From Rhodospirillaceae bacterium (lineage in GTDB: Bacteria > Pseudomonadota > Alphaproteobacteria > DSM-16000 > Inquilinaceae), in NCBI GenBank assembly GCA_020638575.1, contig JACKIH010000003.1, positions 229,501 to 293,500 of the forward strand: a stretch of DNA of 64,000 nucleotides. The letters run 5' to 3'. Numbering within the stretch: position 1 is the first letter of the stretch; each line of letters opens with the position of its first letter. This document shows, in pieces, positions 26,644 to 35,847 of the stretch. Made by a program: the position numbers and the translations under genes. Under the pieces are notes generated by a model, which worked only from the letters and a program-made list of their open reading frames with translations, made no database searches and was not told the DNA's origin.

Positions 26644-26838
26644 ATGGCTTTTTCATCCAACACCGGCGACAGCCTGGGCGGCGATCTGTTTCGCATCATC
26701 TTGGCGATCATCCTGCCGCCGCTGGGCGTGTTCTTCGAAGTCGGGCTGACCAAGCATTTCTGGATCAACGTGTTGCTGACGCTGCTGGGCTACGTGCCGG
26801 GCATCGTCCACGCGGTCTGGATTATCGCTCGGCGCTGA
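26644..26838 (+). CDS. YqaE/Pmp3-family small membrane protein
   Basis: A 64-residue protein with two membrane spans. The Pmp3 signature is clear: RIILAIILPPLGVFFEVG, then the second helix LLTLLGYVPGIVHAVWII. Members are stress-associated proteolipids that affect membrane potential under salt or cold stress. GGAGGG lies about nine bases before the ATG. It opens a run of four plus-strand genes for membrane proteins. Confidence 0.88.
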   Translation: MAFSSNTGDSLGGDLFRIILAIILPPLGVFFEVGLTKHFWINVLLTLLGYVPGIVHAVWIIARR

Positions 26839-26892
26839 CGGAGAGCGGGATAGATGGCCACCACACCACGTACATCCAGGGGAGGCACCGCG

Positions 26893-27189
26893 ATGGCGGA
26901 TGCAAAGACTGAGACCAACTCGTCGGTTGAGGCGCTGCGCAGCGACTTCGACCAGCTTCGGCAGGATTTCGCCCAGCTTTCCCAGCACCTGCGCGGCGCC
27001 GGCAGCGAGGCCGCGGAGACGGCGCGACAGCGGGTCGAGAACACCGCCAAGCGGGCGGGCGACGTGGCGCGGGAGAACTGGCAGCAGGGCTGCTCGGCGC
27101 TGGACGCCGAAATCCGCGAACGGCCGTTGACCGTGCTGGGCATCGCCTTCGCCGCCGGCGTGGTGATCGGCCGTCTGTTCGGCCGGTAG
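26893..27189 (+). CDS. DUF883/ElaB-YqjD-like membrane-anchored protein
   Basis: A 98-residue protein: an amphipathic, Gln/Glu/Ala-rich helical region (residues about 10-75) ending in a single C-terminal membrane anchor (LTVLGIAFAAGVVIGRLFGR). This is the layout of DUF883 proteins such as E. coli YqjD and ElaB, inner-membrane ribosome-associated stationary-phase proteins. A strong AGGGGAGG precedes the ATG at 26893; the ATG at 26854 would add 13 residues. Family assignment rests on layout and on the next gene, which resembles the usual YqjE-like partner. Confidence 0.7.
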   Translation: MADAKTETNSSVEALRSDFDQLRQDFAQLSQHLRGAGSEAAETARQRVENTAKRAGDVARENWQQGCSALDAEIRERPLTVLGIAFAAGVVIGRLFGR

Positions 27190-27216
27190 ACCGGATCGCA
27201 AGATGGGCACCGCCCC

Positions 27217-27654
27217 ATGAGCCCTAACCTGCTGTCTGACCTGCAGAACCTCGCCGAAGCCTACGCGTCGAACGTCGGCGCGTCGGCCCGGCGGAGCGTC
27301 TGGAAGGGCACGTTCGGCATCGTCACCGGCATTGCCGGGGCGTTCGGCGCCGGCATGATCGCCGTGGGCACATTCCTGCAGATCGAGCAGAGCGATGGCC
27401 CGCTGGTGGCGGGGCTCTGGGTGGGCGGTGCCGTCATTGCCATTGCTGCGGTGGTGGCTGCCGTCGCCATCAACTATGCCGGCCGCCGGGCCAAGCGGCT
27501 GGCGCAGGCCAATCTTGTGGTCGCGCAGTCGATCGCCCGCGCCGACGTGGCCCAACTCATCGCATCGGCAAAGGCCGGCGGATCGAGTACGCTTTTGCTG
27601 GCCGCGGCCGCCCTGGTGGCGGGGATATCCGCAGGCCGACGCCAAGCCAGATAG
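27217..27654 (+). CDS. Small membrane protein, possibly YqjE/holin-superfamily
   Basis: A 145-residue protein with two central membrane helices (about residues 32-55 and 65-90), a basic RRAKRLAQ connector and a short hydrophobic C terminus. It lies 27 bases after the DUF883-like gene, and such neighbours are often YqjE/holin_3_6 family proteins. I do not see a decisive motif, so the name is provisional. Confidence 0.5.
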   Translation: MSPNLLSDLQNLAEAYASNVGASARRSVWKGTFGIVTGIAGAFGAGMIAVGTFLQIEQSDGPLVAGLWVGGAVIAIAAVVAAVAINYAGRRAKRLAQANLVVAQSIARADVAQLIASAKAGGSSTLLLAAAALVAGISAGRRQAR

Positions 27655-27701
27655 CCAACATAACGCGCAACACGGCGCCGTCTGCGGAAAGGCTCCCACC
27701 C

Positions 27702-28880
27702 GTGGTCGAACCCGAAGACGGCACCAGCGCCGAACCGGCTGCGGCGGATCTGGCCGACCCACCAAGGACTTACGATCCGATTGTCCGCCGCTCACTGCTG
27801 ATCCTAGCGGTCCTGGCGGTCCTCACCGCGGCCGACGCCGCGGCGGCGGTGCTGGTGCCGTTCTGCTTTGCCGTGGTGCTGGCGGCGATCTTGTCGCCCA
27901 TCGTGTTGCGCATCCACCGCTGGGGACTGCCGCTGTGGGTCGGGGCCATTTCGGCCATTGCCATGCCGTTCCTCGGGCTGGCCGCAGCCATTCATTTCCT
28001 GGTCCCGGAAACCCAGGTGTGGCGTCACCGCCTGCCGCTGTTCATCCGCTCCATCGAGTTGCAGCTCGACGGGCTGATGCGGTCCCTGTCGGAAGCCCGC
28101 GACATCGCCCGCCAGTTCCAGGAGATCGGCGGCGAGCAAACCGGGGAGGCGCTGCGCGTCTCGGTGGACGATGGCCCCACGCTGGACTTCCTGTGGAACG
28201 TGCCGGTGCTGGTCACCTCGATCTCGGTGACGCTGATCTTGACGATGTTTCTGCTGACCACAGCGCCGCCGCAGTTCCGGCGGCTCGGCCAGGGCAAGCC
28301 GTTCGGGCCGCGGATCAGCCGCACGCTGGCGCTCGGCGCGCAGTACCTGGTGAACGACCTGGCGAGCTACTACCGGGTCGTCACCATCATCAATTTCGGT
28401 CTGGGCGTCGCCACCGGCATCGCCATGGCGATCCTGGGCATGCCGCAGCCCTATCTGTGGGGCATCATCGCGGCCCTGGTGAACTACGTGCCCTATGCCG
28501 GGCCGGTGGTGGGCACGGGCGTGCTGCTGATCGTCTCCCTGATCACCTTCGACGAGGCGATCTACATCCTGCTTCCACCGATCACCTACGTGGTCCTGAC
28601 CTCCATCGAGGGCTACTTCGTGACACCCACCATGGTCGGCCGGGCGTTGCAGTTGAACCCCTTCATGGTGCTGCTGGCCGTGTTGTTCTGGGGCTGGCTG
28701 TGGGGGGTGCCCGGCGCCTTCCTGGCAATCCCGATGCTGATTTTCATGCTGCGGCTGATGGCGCTGCCGCGGCTGATGCGCGGCGTGGCGGTGCGCCAGG
28801 TCGCCGATGTGATGATGCCATTGGAGGCCAACAAGAAGAACCCGGCGGACGAAGCCGAGCCTCGCCCCCTGCCGGAGTAG
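27702..28880 (+). CDS. AI-2E family transporter (PerM/TqsA-type permease)
   Basis: A 392-residue permease with about eight helices. The AI-2E family features are visible: N-terminal paired helices, a soluble middle segment (about residues 110-170) and the C-terminal block containing LWGIIAALVNYVPYAGPVVG, EGYFVTPTMVGRALQLNPFMVLLAVLFWGWLWG and FLAIPML. Members export small solutes, including autoinducer-2 or Na+/Li+; the substrate here is unknown. The start is a GTG at 27702 preceded by GGAAAGG. Its stop nearly meets that of the convergent phospholipase D-like gene (eight bases between). Confidence 0.83.
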   Translation: MVEPEDGTSAEPAAADLADPPRTYDPIVRRSLLILAVLAVLTAADAAAAVLVPFCFAVVLAAILSPIVLRIHRWGLPLWVGAISAIAMPFLGLAAAIHFLVPETQVWRHRLPLFIRSIELQLDGLMRSLSEARDIARQFQEIGGEQTGEALRVSVDDGPTLDFLWNVPVLVTSISVTLILTMFLLTTAPPQFRRLGQGKPFGPRISRTLALGAQYLVNDLASYYRVVTIINFGLGVATGIAMAILGMPQPYLWGIIAALVNYVPYAGPVVGTGVLLIVSLITFDEAIYILLPPITYVVLTSIEGYFVTPTMVGRALQLNPFMVLLAVLFWGWLWGVPGAFLAIPMLIFMLRLMALPRLMRGVAVRQVADVMMPLEANKKNPADEAEPRPLPE

Positions 28881-28888
28881 CCGGCCCC

Positions 28889-30601
28889 CTATACCAGCCG
28901 GTCGGGCACCAGCAGGTTGCGCTTGGCCAGGATGGCGGCGTGGCTGTCCGGCATCGGCACCACGAAACCCTGGCGGTGGCCCGGCGCGGCTCGGCGGTTG
29001 GCTTCGGCGATGGCCCGCCAATGGGCCAGCGGATCGTCGGTCCAACCCTTGGCATCGCGCGAGAACAGAGCGCTCCAGAGCTGCTCGCGAAACGCCCGCA
29101 CCTGGGCGGGGTGGCGCCAGGCGATCACCGACTCCGTATCGGTGTAGAGGCTGCGGCCGTTCAGGTTGGCCGATCCGATCACCGCCACCGCGTCGTCCAC
29201 CACCATGGCCTTGGAGTGCACGTAGATCTCGTCGCTGCCGTACGCCTTGGCTTCGGCGTGCACGCGGGCGGGAGCCGGGCCGTTGCGCAGCAGGGTGAAC
29301 ACCCCCAGCCGGTCGCCCAATGCTGCGCGCACGCGGTCCAGCGCGCGGCCTTGCAGATACTGGCCATGCCGGGTGGCGGGGTTGGGGTTGGGCGATAGGC
29401 TGATGCGTTCGGGCGCCAGCGGCAGCAGAAGGATGACCTGAAGAGCGCGGTTGGCCTCGCCCCGCTGGGCGAGCCATTCGGCCACGTCGAGGCTGCGGAA
29501 GAACTGGGTCTCGATGTAGATGAAGCGCTGCGCCTGGGAGACCAGATGGCGGTAGACCTCCGCCACTTGGCGCAGCTCGGCCTTCGGGCCCACCGCGAAG
29601 GGCGACCGGCGGCGACCCGACAGGGTGCAGGCCAGTGCCGCCTCCACCTCGCCAGCGTGCGGCTGCCGCGACCCCGACGGTCCGTCTGCCGGCAGCGTCT
29701 CGTCGAGCAGGTCCACCCGGCCGATCGGCAGTGGCTCCACCCCTTCGGGGGGCACCAGCCGCTCCAGGCGTTTCAGGAACTCAGCGGCACGGCGGTTCCA
29801 GCGCTGCGCGAAATGCTGCTCGACCCGGCCGACCACCGGTCCCTCCACCCGGCAGGCGAGATCGTGCCAGGCATCGCGGGCACGGTGATCGGGCGTGTCG
29901 TAGCGTTTGGGTTCGATGTCGAGCCCACCGGCGAAGACGATGCGGCTGTCGATCACGCACAGCTTCTCGTGGTGGCTGCCGGGATGGATCGCCGGGATCA
30001 GCCGGGGTTTCAGGCGCACATCGCCGTCCCTGACCGCGACCAAGGGCCACAGACCCGGCATCTCACCCAGCAGGAGGCAGGCGGCTTCCCGATCTCCCGA
30101 ACGATAGGTTTCGGCGATCCCGCCCACCGTGGCGCGGGCAAGTTTGCGGCTGAGCGCCTGGGCGGCCAGGTTGGTGACTGCTCCGGTGCTTGCTTCGTGG
30201 TAGGCGCACTGCACGGTCAGCCGGTCGCGTGCATCCTCCGGCAGGCGGGCACGCGCGGCCATCAGGCGGCGGTAGCTGGCCCAGGTGTCGCGGTGCAGCT
30301 CCGCCGCGGCCACCGGATCGAAATCGCTGAGGATGAGGCGCACCGAAACGCCGCGAGCTGCGGCATCGCACAGCAGGTCGTTCCAGCCCGGTTGGTCCGT
30401 CGCTTCCGGCGGCGCGCCTGCGGGCATCTCCGGGTTGAGCGTCCAATAGGCCATGTGAATGGTGCGCTGGGCAGAGCGCACCGCGTCGGCCAAGGCCGCG
30501 TAGGTTTCTGCCGCGTCCAGCAGCGGCGTCAGGGCGTTGCCCGGCAACAGCTCGGGCAGGTGCTTCGGCCAGGGCAGGGGATGCTGGTCGGGCGTTTTCA
30601 T
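28889..30601 (-). CDS. Phospholipase D-like protein (cardiolipin synthase-type)
   Basis: A 570-residue protein with two HKD motifs, HEKLCVIDSRIVFAGG in the first half and VHSKAMVVDDAVAVIGSANLNGRS in the second, the hallmark of the phospholipase D/cardiolipin synthase superfamily. There is no N-terminal membrane anchor, unlike ClsA. The long spacer between the HKD halves and the FIYIETQFF segment resemble eukaryote-like PLDs that hydrolyse or transfer phosphatidyl groups. It is the last gene of a minus-strand run that also contains a diacylglycerol kinase-like gene, suggesting lipid metabolism. Confidence 0.82.
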   Translation of the reverse strand: MKTPDQHPLPWPKHLPELLPGNALTPLLDAAETYAALADAVRSAQRTIHMAYWTLNPEMPAGAPPEATDQPGWNDLLCDAAARGVSVRLILSDFDPVAAAELHRDTWASYRRLMAARARLPEDARDRLTVQCAYHEASTGAVTNLAAQALSRKLARATVGGIAETYRSGDREAACLLLGEMPGLWPLVAVRDGDVRLKPRLIPAIHPGSHHEKLCVIDSRIVFAGGLDIEPKRYDTPDHRARDAWHDLACRVEGPVVGRVEQHFAQRWNRRAAEFLKRLERLVPPEGVEPLPIGRVDLLDETLPADGPSGSRQPHAGEVEAALACTLSGRRRSPFAVGPKAELRQVAEVYRHLVSQAQRFIYIETQFFRSLDVAEWLAQRGEANRALQVILLLPLAPERISLSPNPNPATRHGQYLQGRALDRVRAALGDRLGVFTLLRNGPAPARVHAEAKAYGSDEIYVHSKAMVVDDAVAVIGSANLNGRSLYTDTESVIAWRHPAQVRAFREQLWSALFSRDAKGWTDDPLAHWRAIAEANRRAAPGHRQGFVVPMPDSHAAILAKRNLLVPDRLV

Positions 30602-30709
30602 CGGCGCGCGCTCCGGTCTTGTGGGGGCTGGGGCGGCGGGCCGCTCGGGCGCGGCGCGACGGGTTGCGGCCCCATCCAGCAGGGCCGCTTCGGGCTTGCC
30701 GTATCCTCC

Positions 30710-31618
30710 TCAGGCGGCGGGCGCCTGCATGGTGTCGCGCTTCAGGGCGACCGTTACCTCCACGTCCAGGCCGAGTGCCTGCCCCATGCTACCGTCGAAA
30801 CTGCCGGAAATAGGGACGGCCTGGGTGGGGTCGCGCGCCACCGCCACGCGGATCAGATTGCGCCCGCCCATCAACCCGTTGGTGGGGTCGATTTCCACCC
30901 AGCCAGGGCCGGGCAGATAGATCTGCGTCCAGGCGTGGGTGGCCCCGGCACCGTTCACCTGGTCGCCGCCGTCCACCGCGGGGTCGTAGAGATAGCCGGT
31001 GACGAAGCGGGCGGCCATGCCGAGGCCCCGGGCCACCTCCATCAGGAGCAGTGCGAAGTCGCGGCAACTGCCCGAGCCGGTCTCCAGCGTCACGATGGGG
31101 GACTGGGTGCCCTCCTCGTCGCGTGCGGTATAGGTGAACTGCCGGCGGATCTCTTCGGCCAGGATCTGCACCACGTCGAGCGTCAGCGGCGGGCCGGAGC
31201 GCGACAGGGGGGCAAGCACGGCGCGTGCCCAGTCCAGCACGCGGCCGTTGGGGTCGTCGTATTGCGGTTCGATCACCCGCGCCAGGTCGGGCAATTCGGA
31301 GGCCGGATAGCGGAATGGGACGTGGCGGGCAAATTCGGCCATGGGCAGGCTCGGCCCGTCGATGCCGTAGTGCTCGATCTCGATGGCGCTGTCGATGTTC
31401 AGCACCGCGCCCGGCTCCTCGAACTCCGCCACGGCGACGGAATTGCCGAACACATCGTGGCTGTAGGAGAGCCGCGCCGGCGGGGAAATCGACAGGTGGG
31501 CGGCGAGCAGGCGCAGGTCGTGGCTGTCGCGCGGCCGCAGCATCAGCCGGTGGCTGCCGAAACGCACCGGCGCGGAATAGGTGTAGCGGGTGCGGTGGGA
31601 AACGGTGAGGGTCAGCAT
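30710..31618 (-). CDS. Bacterial transglutaminase-like cysteine protease family protein
   Basis: A 302-residue cytoplasmic protein (no signal peptide). The N-terminal beta domain begins LTVSHRTRYTYSAPVRFG. The transglutaminase-core triad is visible as Cys in TGSGSCRDFALLL, His in GATHAWTQIYLPG and Asp in WVEIDPTNG. Such proteins are widespread in proteobacteria, often beside alpha-E and circularly permuted ATP-grasp genes; those are absent here. Exact substrate is unknown; peptidase or amidase activity is the usual guess. Confidence 0.85.
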   Translation of the reverse strand: MLTLTVSHRTRYTYSAPVRFGSHRLMLRPRDSHDLRLLAAHLSISPPARLSYSHDVFGNSVAVAEFEEPGAVLNIDSAIEIEHYGIDGPSLPMAEFARHVPFRYPASELPDLARVIEPQYDDPNGRVLDWARAVLAPLSRSGPPLTLDVVQILAEEIRRQFTYTARDEEGTQSPIVTLETGSGSCRDFALLLMEVARGLGMAARFVTGYLYDPAVDGGDQVNGAGATHAWTQIYLPGPGWVEIDPTNGLMGGRNLIRVAVARDPTQAVPISGSFDGSMGQALGLDVEVTVALKRDTMQAPAA

Positions 31619-31659
31619 GACCGGCGCTTTCTGGGTTGAGGTGCCCGACGCGGGCGGCG

Positions 31660-32448
31660 TCAGCGAATGCGGCGCATCGGGCCCGGCTCGAAGCGGCCGT
31701 CCCGCCAGCGCCGAATCTGCAGGTCGATCCGCGGCCCGTCGAACGTCAGCAGGTTGTAGGCGTTGCCGTCGCCGCGCACGCGCGATGACGTCGCAGTCGA
31801 CGCCTGGATGGCGAGCAGCACATGCCCGTCCGGGGCTGCTTCATGCGTCACCGGGGCAGCGTAGCCCACATGGAAATGGCCCGACAGGATCACGTCCACG
31901 CCGCAGCGGGCGAACTGCTCCGTCGCTGCCTTGCGCCCGCCCACCAGGCGCAGGTCGGGGCGGATCTCCGGTGCCACGAAGGGGTGGTGGGCAACGACGA
32001 TGCGGGTCTGATGCGGGCTGGCCGATGCCATGACCTCGGCGACATGGCGCACCTGGCCGCGGGAGATGCGGCCGTGCGCCCAGTTCCAGTGCGGACCGAA
32101 CGAGCGAGCGGTGTTGACGCCGACGACCACGGCCTCGTCATGGCGCCACACCGGGCACAGGTCCGGCCCGATCAGGCGGCGGTAGCGCGCGAACGGCTCG
32201 GTGAAGCGCTCCAGCAGGTTGATCCGCGGCAGATCGTGATTGCCCGGCACCGACAGCCACGCGCCCGGCAGCCCGTTGATGAAGTGCCGGGCCGCGCAGA
32301 ACTCCCGGCGCCGGCCATGCTGGGTGAGGTCGCCGCTGATCACCGTCAGGTCGGGGGCGACCTGCTGCAGGTCGCCGGACAGGCGTTGCACCACACCTGC
32401 TTGCAGGCGGCCGAAATGCAGGTCGGAGAGATGGGCGATGGTGAGCAT
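31660..32448 (-). CDS. Calcineurin-like metallophosphoesterase
   Basis: A 262-residue phosphoesterase with all five dimetal motifs: DLHFG (residues 9-13), SGDLT, GNHDL, VVAHHPF and GHFHVG. The layout resembles cAMP phosphodiesterase CpdA and related 3',5'-cyclic phosphodiesterases. It could equally act on phospholipid or UDP-sugar phosphates. It lies 41 bases from the transglutaminase gene and 45 from the kinase gene, all on the minus strand. Confidence 0.83.
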   Translation of the reverse strand: MLTIAHLSDLHFGRLQAGVVQRLSGDLQQVAPDLTVISGDLTQHGRRREFCAARHFINGLPGAWLSVPGNHDLPRINLLERFTEPFARYRRLIGPDLCPVWRHDEAVVVGVNTARSFGPHWNWAHGRISRGQVRHVAEVMASASPHQTRIVVAHHPFVAPEIRPDLRLVGGRKAATEQFARCGVDVILSGHFHVGYAAPVTHEAAPDGHVLLAIQASTATSSRVRGDGNAYNLLTFDGPRIDLQIRRWRDGRFEPGPMRRIR

Positions 32449-32493
32449 GGCGGCAGGGTCTGGAAGCAGGGCAGGGCTATGCTGGCCGGTCCG

Positions 32494-33402
32494 TCACTCG
32501 GGCGGAACGAGGATGGACAGGCTCTCCGGCAGCACCCGGCAATCGACCCCGCCGGTAAACCGGTACAACTCGCCGTCGATGCTGCACAGCATGCGACGGC
32601 GCCGGCCGCCCACCACCTGTGCCTTTTCCGACAGGGTCACATCCAGCATCGGGCTGCTGTTCCAGCGACCGGAGAACAGCTCTCCCGCCAGGCGCAGGGA
32701 ATCGATCCGCGTCGTCGCCTTGGAAACGTAGACGGCGAGCTCGCGGCCGGCCAGGTCGCCGCGCTTGGGCGGCACGCCGGTGCCTTCGGCAAAGGGAGTA
32801 TTGGCGATCACCACCAGGTTGGTTTCCACCCGGCGGACATCGTTTCCAGCCGCGATGGCCACGCGCTCGCGCGGGCTTTCATGCCAGGTGACCAGGGCGG
32901 AATAGAGCGTGGCCAGCCGCTTCATCAGTTTCGAGCGGCCCTGCTGACGGTCGCGGTGGTGCACCATGCGCGGGTGCACGCCGAAGGAGATGTGGCTGAC
33001 GAAGATGCGGTCGTTGGCCTTGCCCAGGCTGATGCGCCTGGGGTCTGCCTGGATCAGCGACTCCAGCGCCGAGGGCAGATCGAGCGGCATGCCGATATCG
33101 CGCGCCACCAGGTTCATTGTGCCGAGCGGCAGCACCGCCAGGGTTACGTCGGTGTCGTGAATGGCCGCGACCGCGCCGCTGATGGTGCCGTCGCCACCGC
33201 CGACCACCAGGATGTCGGGACCGTCGTCGAGCACGCGGGCAAGGTCGTCGGATGCATTGGCCTTGGAGGTGATGGTGATGCCGGGGTCGGGCCAGCGTTC
33301 CGCCAGGGCCGTGCGAACCTGTTCGGCAACCGCAGCCACATTGCTGCCGCGCAGAGTTCCCGCGTCACCGTTGAGCAACACGCGCACGCGTTGGCCGGCC
33401 AT
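32494..33402 (-). CDS. Diacylglycerol kinase family lipid kinase (YegS/BmrU-like)
   Basis: A 302-residue lipid kinase. The catalytic-domain landmarks are ILVVGGGDGTISGAVAAI (nucleotide-binding GGDGT) and LAVLPLGTMNLVARDIGMP. The C-terminal half is the beta-sandwich domain with SIDGELY. A strong GGAGAGGGG lies before the ATG at 33402; earlier in-frame ATGs (33444, 33501) have no such site. It may phosphorylate diacylglycerol, sphingoid bases or undecaprenol; co-occurrence with the PLD-like gene points to phospholipid turnover. Confidence 0.83.
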   Translation of the reverse strand: MAGQRVRVLLNGDAGTLRGSNVAAVAEQVRTALAERWPDPGITITSKANASDDLARVLDDGPDILVVGGGDGTISGAVAAIHDTDVTLAVLPLGTMNLVARDIGMPLDLPSALESLIQADPRRISLGKANDRIFVSHISFGVHPRMVHHRDRQQGRSKLMKRLATLYSALVTWHESPRERVAIAAGNDVRRVETNLVVIANTPFAEGTGVPPKRGDLAGRELAVYVSKATTRIDSLRLAGELFSGRWNSSPMLDVTLSEKAQVVGGRRRRMLCSIDGELYRFTGGVDCRVLPESLSILVPPE

Positions 33403-33641
33403 GGTCTCGTGCCCCTCTCCAGCGGGCGTCCCGAGCACGCCCATGCTGTGCCCGCCACCCGAACGAGAACTTCCCGGTGCGGCGAAAGGTTGCCGGTGCA
33501 TGCCACCCGCGGCACCGTCGCATGGCGAGGGCGCCGAAGGCGGCGCGGGGTCCTAGGGTCCGGCTCGATTATCCCATGAGCCATGAGCCATGGCGACTGG
33601 CGGCGTGCGGTCCCAAACGGCGCCGAGCACGCCGGGTCCGA

Positions 33642-34463
33642 TCACTGGTAGTAGACGAAGCTGCGCATCGAGACCGACGCCAGGTCGATGCCGTCGTTCA
33701 TGAACACCAGACGGTCCTTGGCATCGGACGCCCCGGCGACGGTGACGGCGGGGATGTAGTGGTCGAGCGAGGGATGGGCGACTTTCAGCAGGCTGCCCAG
33801 GCCCTCGCGATCGGTGATCGCGGCGTGGTCGCGCGCCTCCAGCCGCTCGGCGAACAGGGTGTCGAACGCCTCCGCCCAGTCGTAGGGGGCACCGCCGGGG
33901 CGCATGGCGCGCAGGTTGTGCACCACGTTGCCGGATCCCAGGATGAGGACGCCCCGCCGCCGCAGGTCCGCCAGTGCGCGCCCGATGGCGAGGTGGTGCG
34001 GCAGGTCCCCCGCCATGTCGATGGAAAGCTGGAACACCGGCACGTCGGCTTTGGGATAAAGGAACTTCAACACCGCCCAGGCGCCATGGTCGAGGCCCCA
34101 GGTATCGTCGCCTTCGGCATGGTGGTCGGCCAACATGGAGATGACCTCCCTGGCTCTGTCCGGCGCGCCGGGGGCGGGATACCGCTCGTCGTAGAGGGCA
34201 TCCGGGAAGCCGTAGAAATCGTGGATGGTGCGCGGCAGGGCCGAGACGTTCACCAGCGTGGAGCGCTGCGTCATCCAATGGGCGGAGACCACGAGGATGG
34301 CCTGCGGGCGGGGCAGGGTCCGTCCCAGCTCCGCCCAGGCGCGGGAATAGGGTGTGTCCTCGATGGCATTCATCGGGCTGCCGTGGCCGAGGAAGACGAG
34401 CGGCATGCAGTCCGATGCCCGCAACTCGTCCTTCAGCACGTGTAGCGATTGCGCAGTGCCCAT
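33642..34463 (-). CDS. ygiD: Class III extradiol dioxygenase, 4,5-DOPA dioxygenase type (YgiD)
   Basis: A 273-residue LigB-family protein closely resembling E. coli YgiD. Matches include LFLGHGSPMNA-like FLGHGSPMNAIED, SAHWM, TIHDFYGFP, YPAPGAP, DHGAWAVLK and SGNVVHNLR. These hold the metal-ligand and active-site His residues. Enzymes of this family open DOPA between C4 and C5 to a betalamic-acid-type product. Start is uncertain: 34463 is used, but 34406 (MPLVFLGHGS) would also give a complete domain. Confidence 0.85.
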   Translation of the reverse strand: MGTAQSLHVLKDELRASDCMPLVFLGHGSPMNAIEDTPYSRAWAELGRTLPRPQAILVVSAHWMTQRSTLVNVSALPRTIHDFYGFPDALYDERYPAPGAPDRAREVISMLADHHAEGDDTWGLDHGAWAVLKFLYPKADVPVFQLSIDMAGDLPHHLAIGRALADLRRRGVLILGSGNVVHNLRAMRPGGAPYDWAEAFDTLFAERLEARDHAAITDREGLGSLLKVAHPSLDHYIPAVTVAGASDAKDRLVFMNDGIDLASVSMRSFVYYQ

Positions 34464-34940
34464 GGGCTGTCTCGTGGTGGCATGCAAATGGCGCGGGCCG
34501 CATGAGCGCGCGCCCGGCGGCTTTTTGCTCGCCGACATATGGGGAACGCCGCAGGTCCGGCCAAGGCGATGCGGCGCGATGGCAGACCTGTGCCGCCCGG
34601 CATTCGCGCTGTCGTGCCCAGGCCGGGGGTGGCATGATGGCTGTCTCGCCAAAGCCCAGGAACGGGGCCGATCGGTCCCTGCGCCCGCTGCCCCTAACCC
34701 AAGGAAGCGGTCGGTCGATGTGGGCTGAGACAGCTGCGGAAATCGGCGATGCGTTCGCCGCACCGCCGGAAGAGCCGGCATGCAGTCCCCCGAAGGGTGC
34801 TGGAGGGTTTGGCCAAGGCATGGCGTCGTTCGGATAGCGTGAGTCAAGTCCGGTACCCAGGTAAGGGGCCGGAAACGCCTGGCCAACGAACGGCGATCGC
34901 CTATCTTGCGCAGCGGAGCACCCGATTGGAGCGATCCACC
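34464..34940. other. Intergenic region ygiD / desaturase
   Basis: These 477 bases lie between divergent genes. Short open frames exist, but none has a ribosome binding site or protein-like composition. I see no repeat or hairpin worth naming. Confidence 0.5.
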
Positions 34941-35840
34941 ATGGCGACAGCGCTCATCCCGCCGTTCGCGACGCCGGGCCGAGCCTTTCTCGTCACCGCC
35001 ATTCTCGGCTACCACCTCGTGGCGCTGCTGGCGGTGGTGCCGTACTTCTTCAGTTGGGCCGGGGTGGGGCTGGCGGTTGCCGGGTATGCCGTCGCCCTGC
35101 TCGGCATCAACATCGGCTACCACCGCCTGCTCGCCCACAAGGGGATCGCCTGCTCCAAGCGCGTGGAGCATGGGCTGGCCGTGCTGGGCGTGCTCGCCGC
35201 GCAGTTCGGTCCGGCCTACTGGGTCGCCATCCATCGCCGCCACCACCACCATGTGGACGATGAAAGCGATCCCCACAGCCCGCGTACCGGCATGCTGTGG
35301 GCACATATGGGCTGGCTGCTGGCCGCCAGCGACAACACCGATCCGGAGGCGATCACCCGGCGCTATGCCAAGGACCTCTTGCGCGACCCATTCTATGTGC
35401 GGCTGGAAGCCAACGGCGGCTGGATCTGGATCGTCGTGGCATCCTGGGTGGCGGTGTTCGCCGCCGGGGCCGTTGCGGCACTGATCGCGGGCGGCACCGC
35501 CGCAGACGCCGTGCAATTGGGCCTCAGCCTTGCCGTCTGGGGGATTGCCGTCCGCACCGTCTGGGTGTGGCACGTGACATGGTCGGTCAACTCCGTTTCC
35601 CATGTCTGGGGATACCGCAGCCACGACACGCCGGACGACAGCCGCAACAACCCGATCGTCGGCATCCTCGCGTTCGGGGAGGGCTGGCACAACAACCACC
35701 ACGCCGCCCCCCGCTCGGCCCGCCATGGCCGGCGCTGGTGGGAGCTGGACCTGACGTGGCTGGCGATCAAGGCGCTGGCCTGGATCGGCCTGGTGACGAT
35801 CCTCGATGCCGGCGACAGGACGGCATCGCCGGCAGGCTGA
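34941..35840 (+). CDS. Membrane fatty acid desaturase (acyl-CoA/acyl-lipid delta-9 type)
   Basis: A 299-residue integral membrane protein with the three di-iron His boxes of delta-9 desaturases: HRLLAH (about residues 61-66), HRRHHHHVD (about 97-105) and HNNHH (about 252-256). Paired helices flank them. It introduces a double bond into saturated acyl chains using O2 and an electron donor, not encoded nearby. GGAG precedes the ATG by about ten bases. Convergent with the oxyR gene. Confidence 0.88.
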   Translation: MATALIPPFATPGRAFLVTAILGYHLVALLAVVPYFFSWAGVGLAVAGYAVALLGINIGYHRLLAHKGIACSKRVEHGLAVLGVLAAQFGPAYWVAIHRRHHHHVDDESDPHSPRTGMLWAHMGWLLAASDNTDPEAITRRYAKDLLRDPFYVRLEANGGWIWIVVASWVAVFAAGAVAALIAGGTAADAVQLGLSLAVWGIAVRTVWVWHVTWSVNSVSHVWGYRSHDTPDDSRNNPIVGILAFGEGWHNNHHAAPRSARHGRRWWELDLTWLAIKALAWIGLVTILDAGDRTASPAG

Positions 35841-35847
35841 TCCCCGT

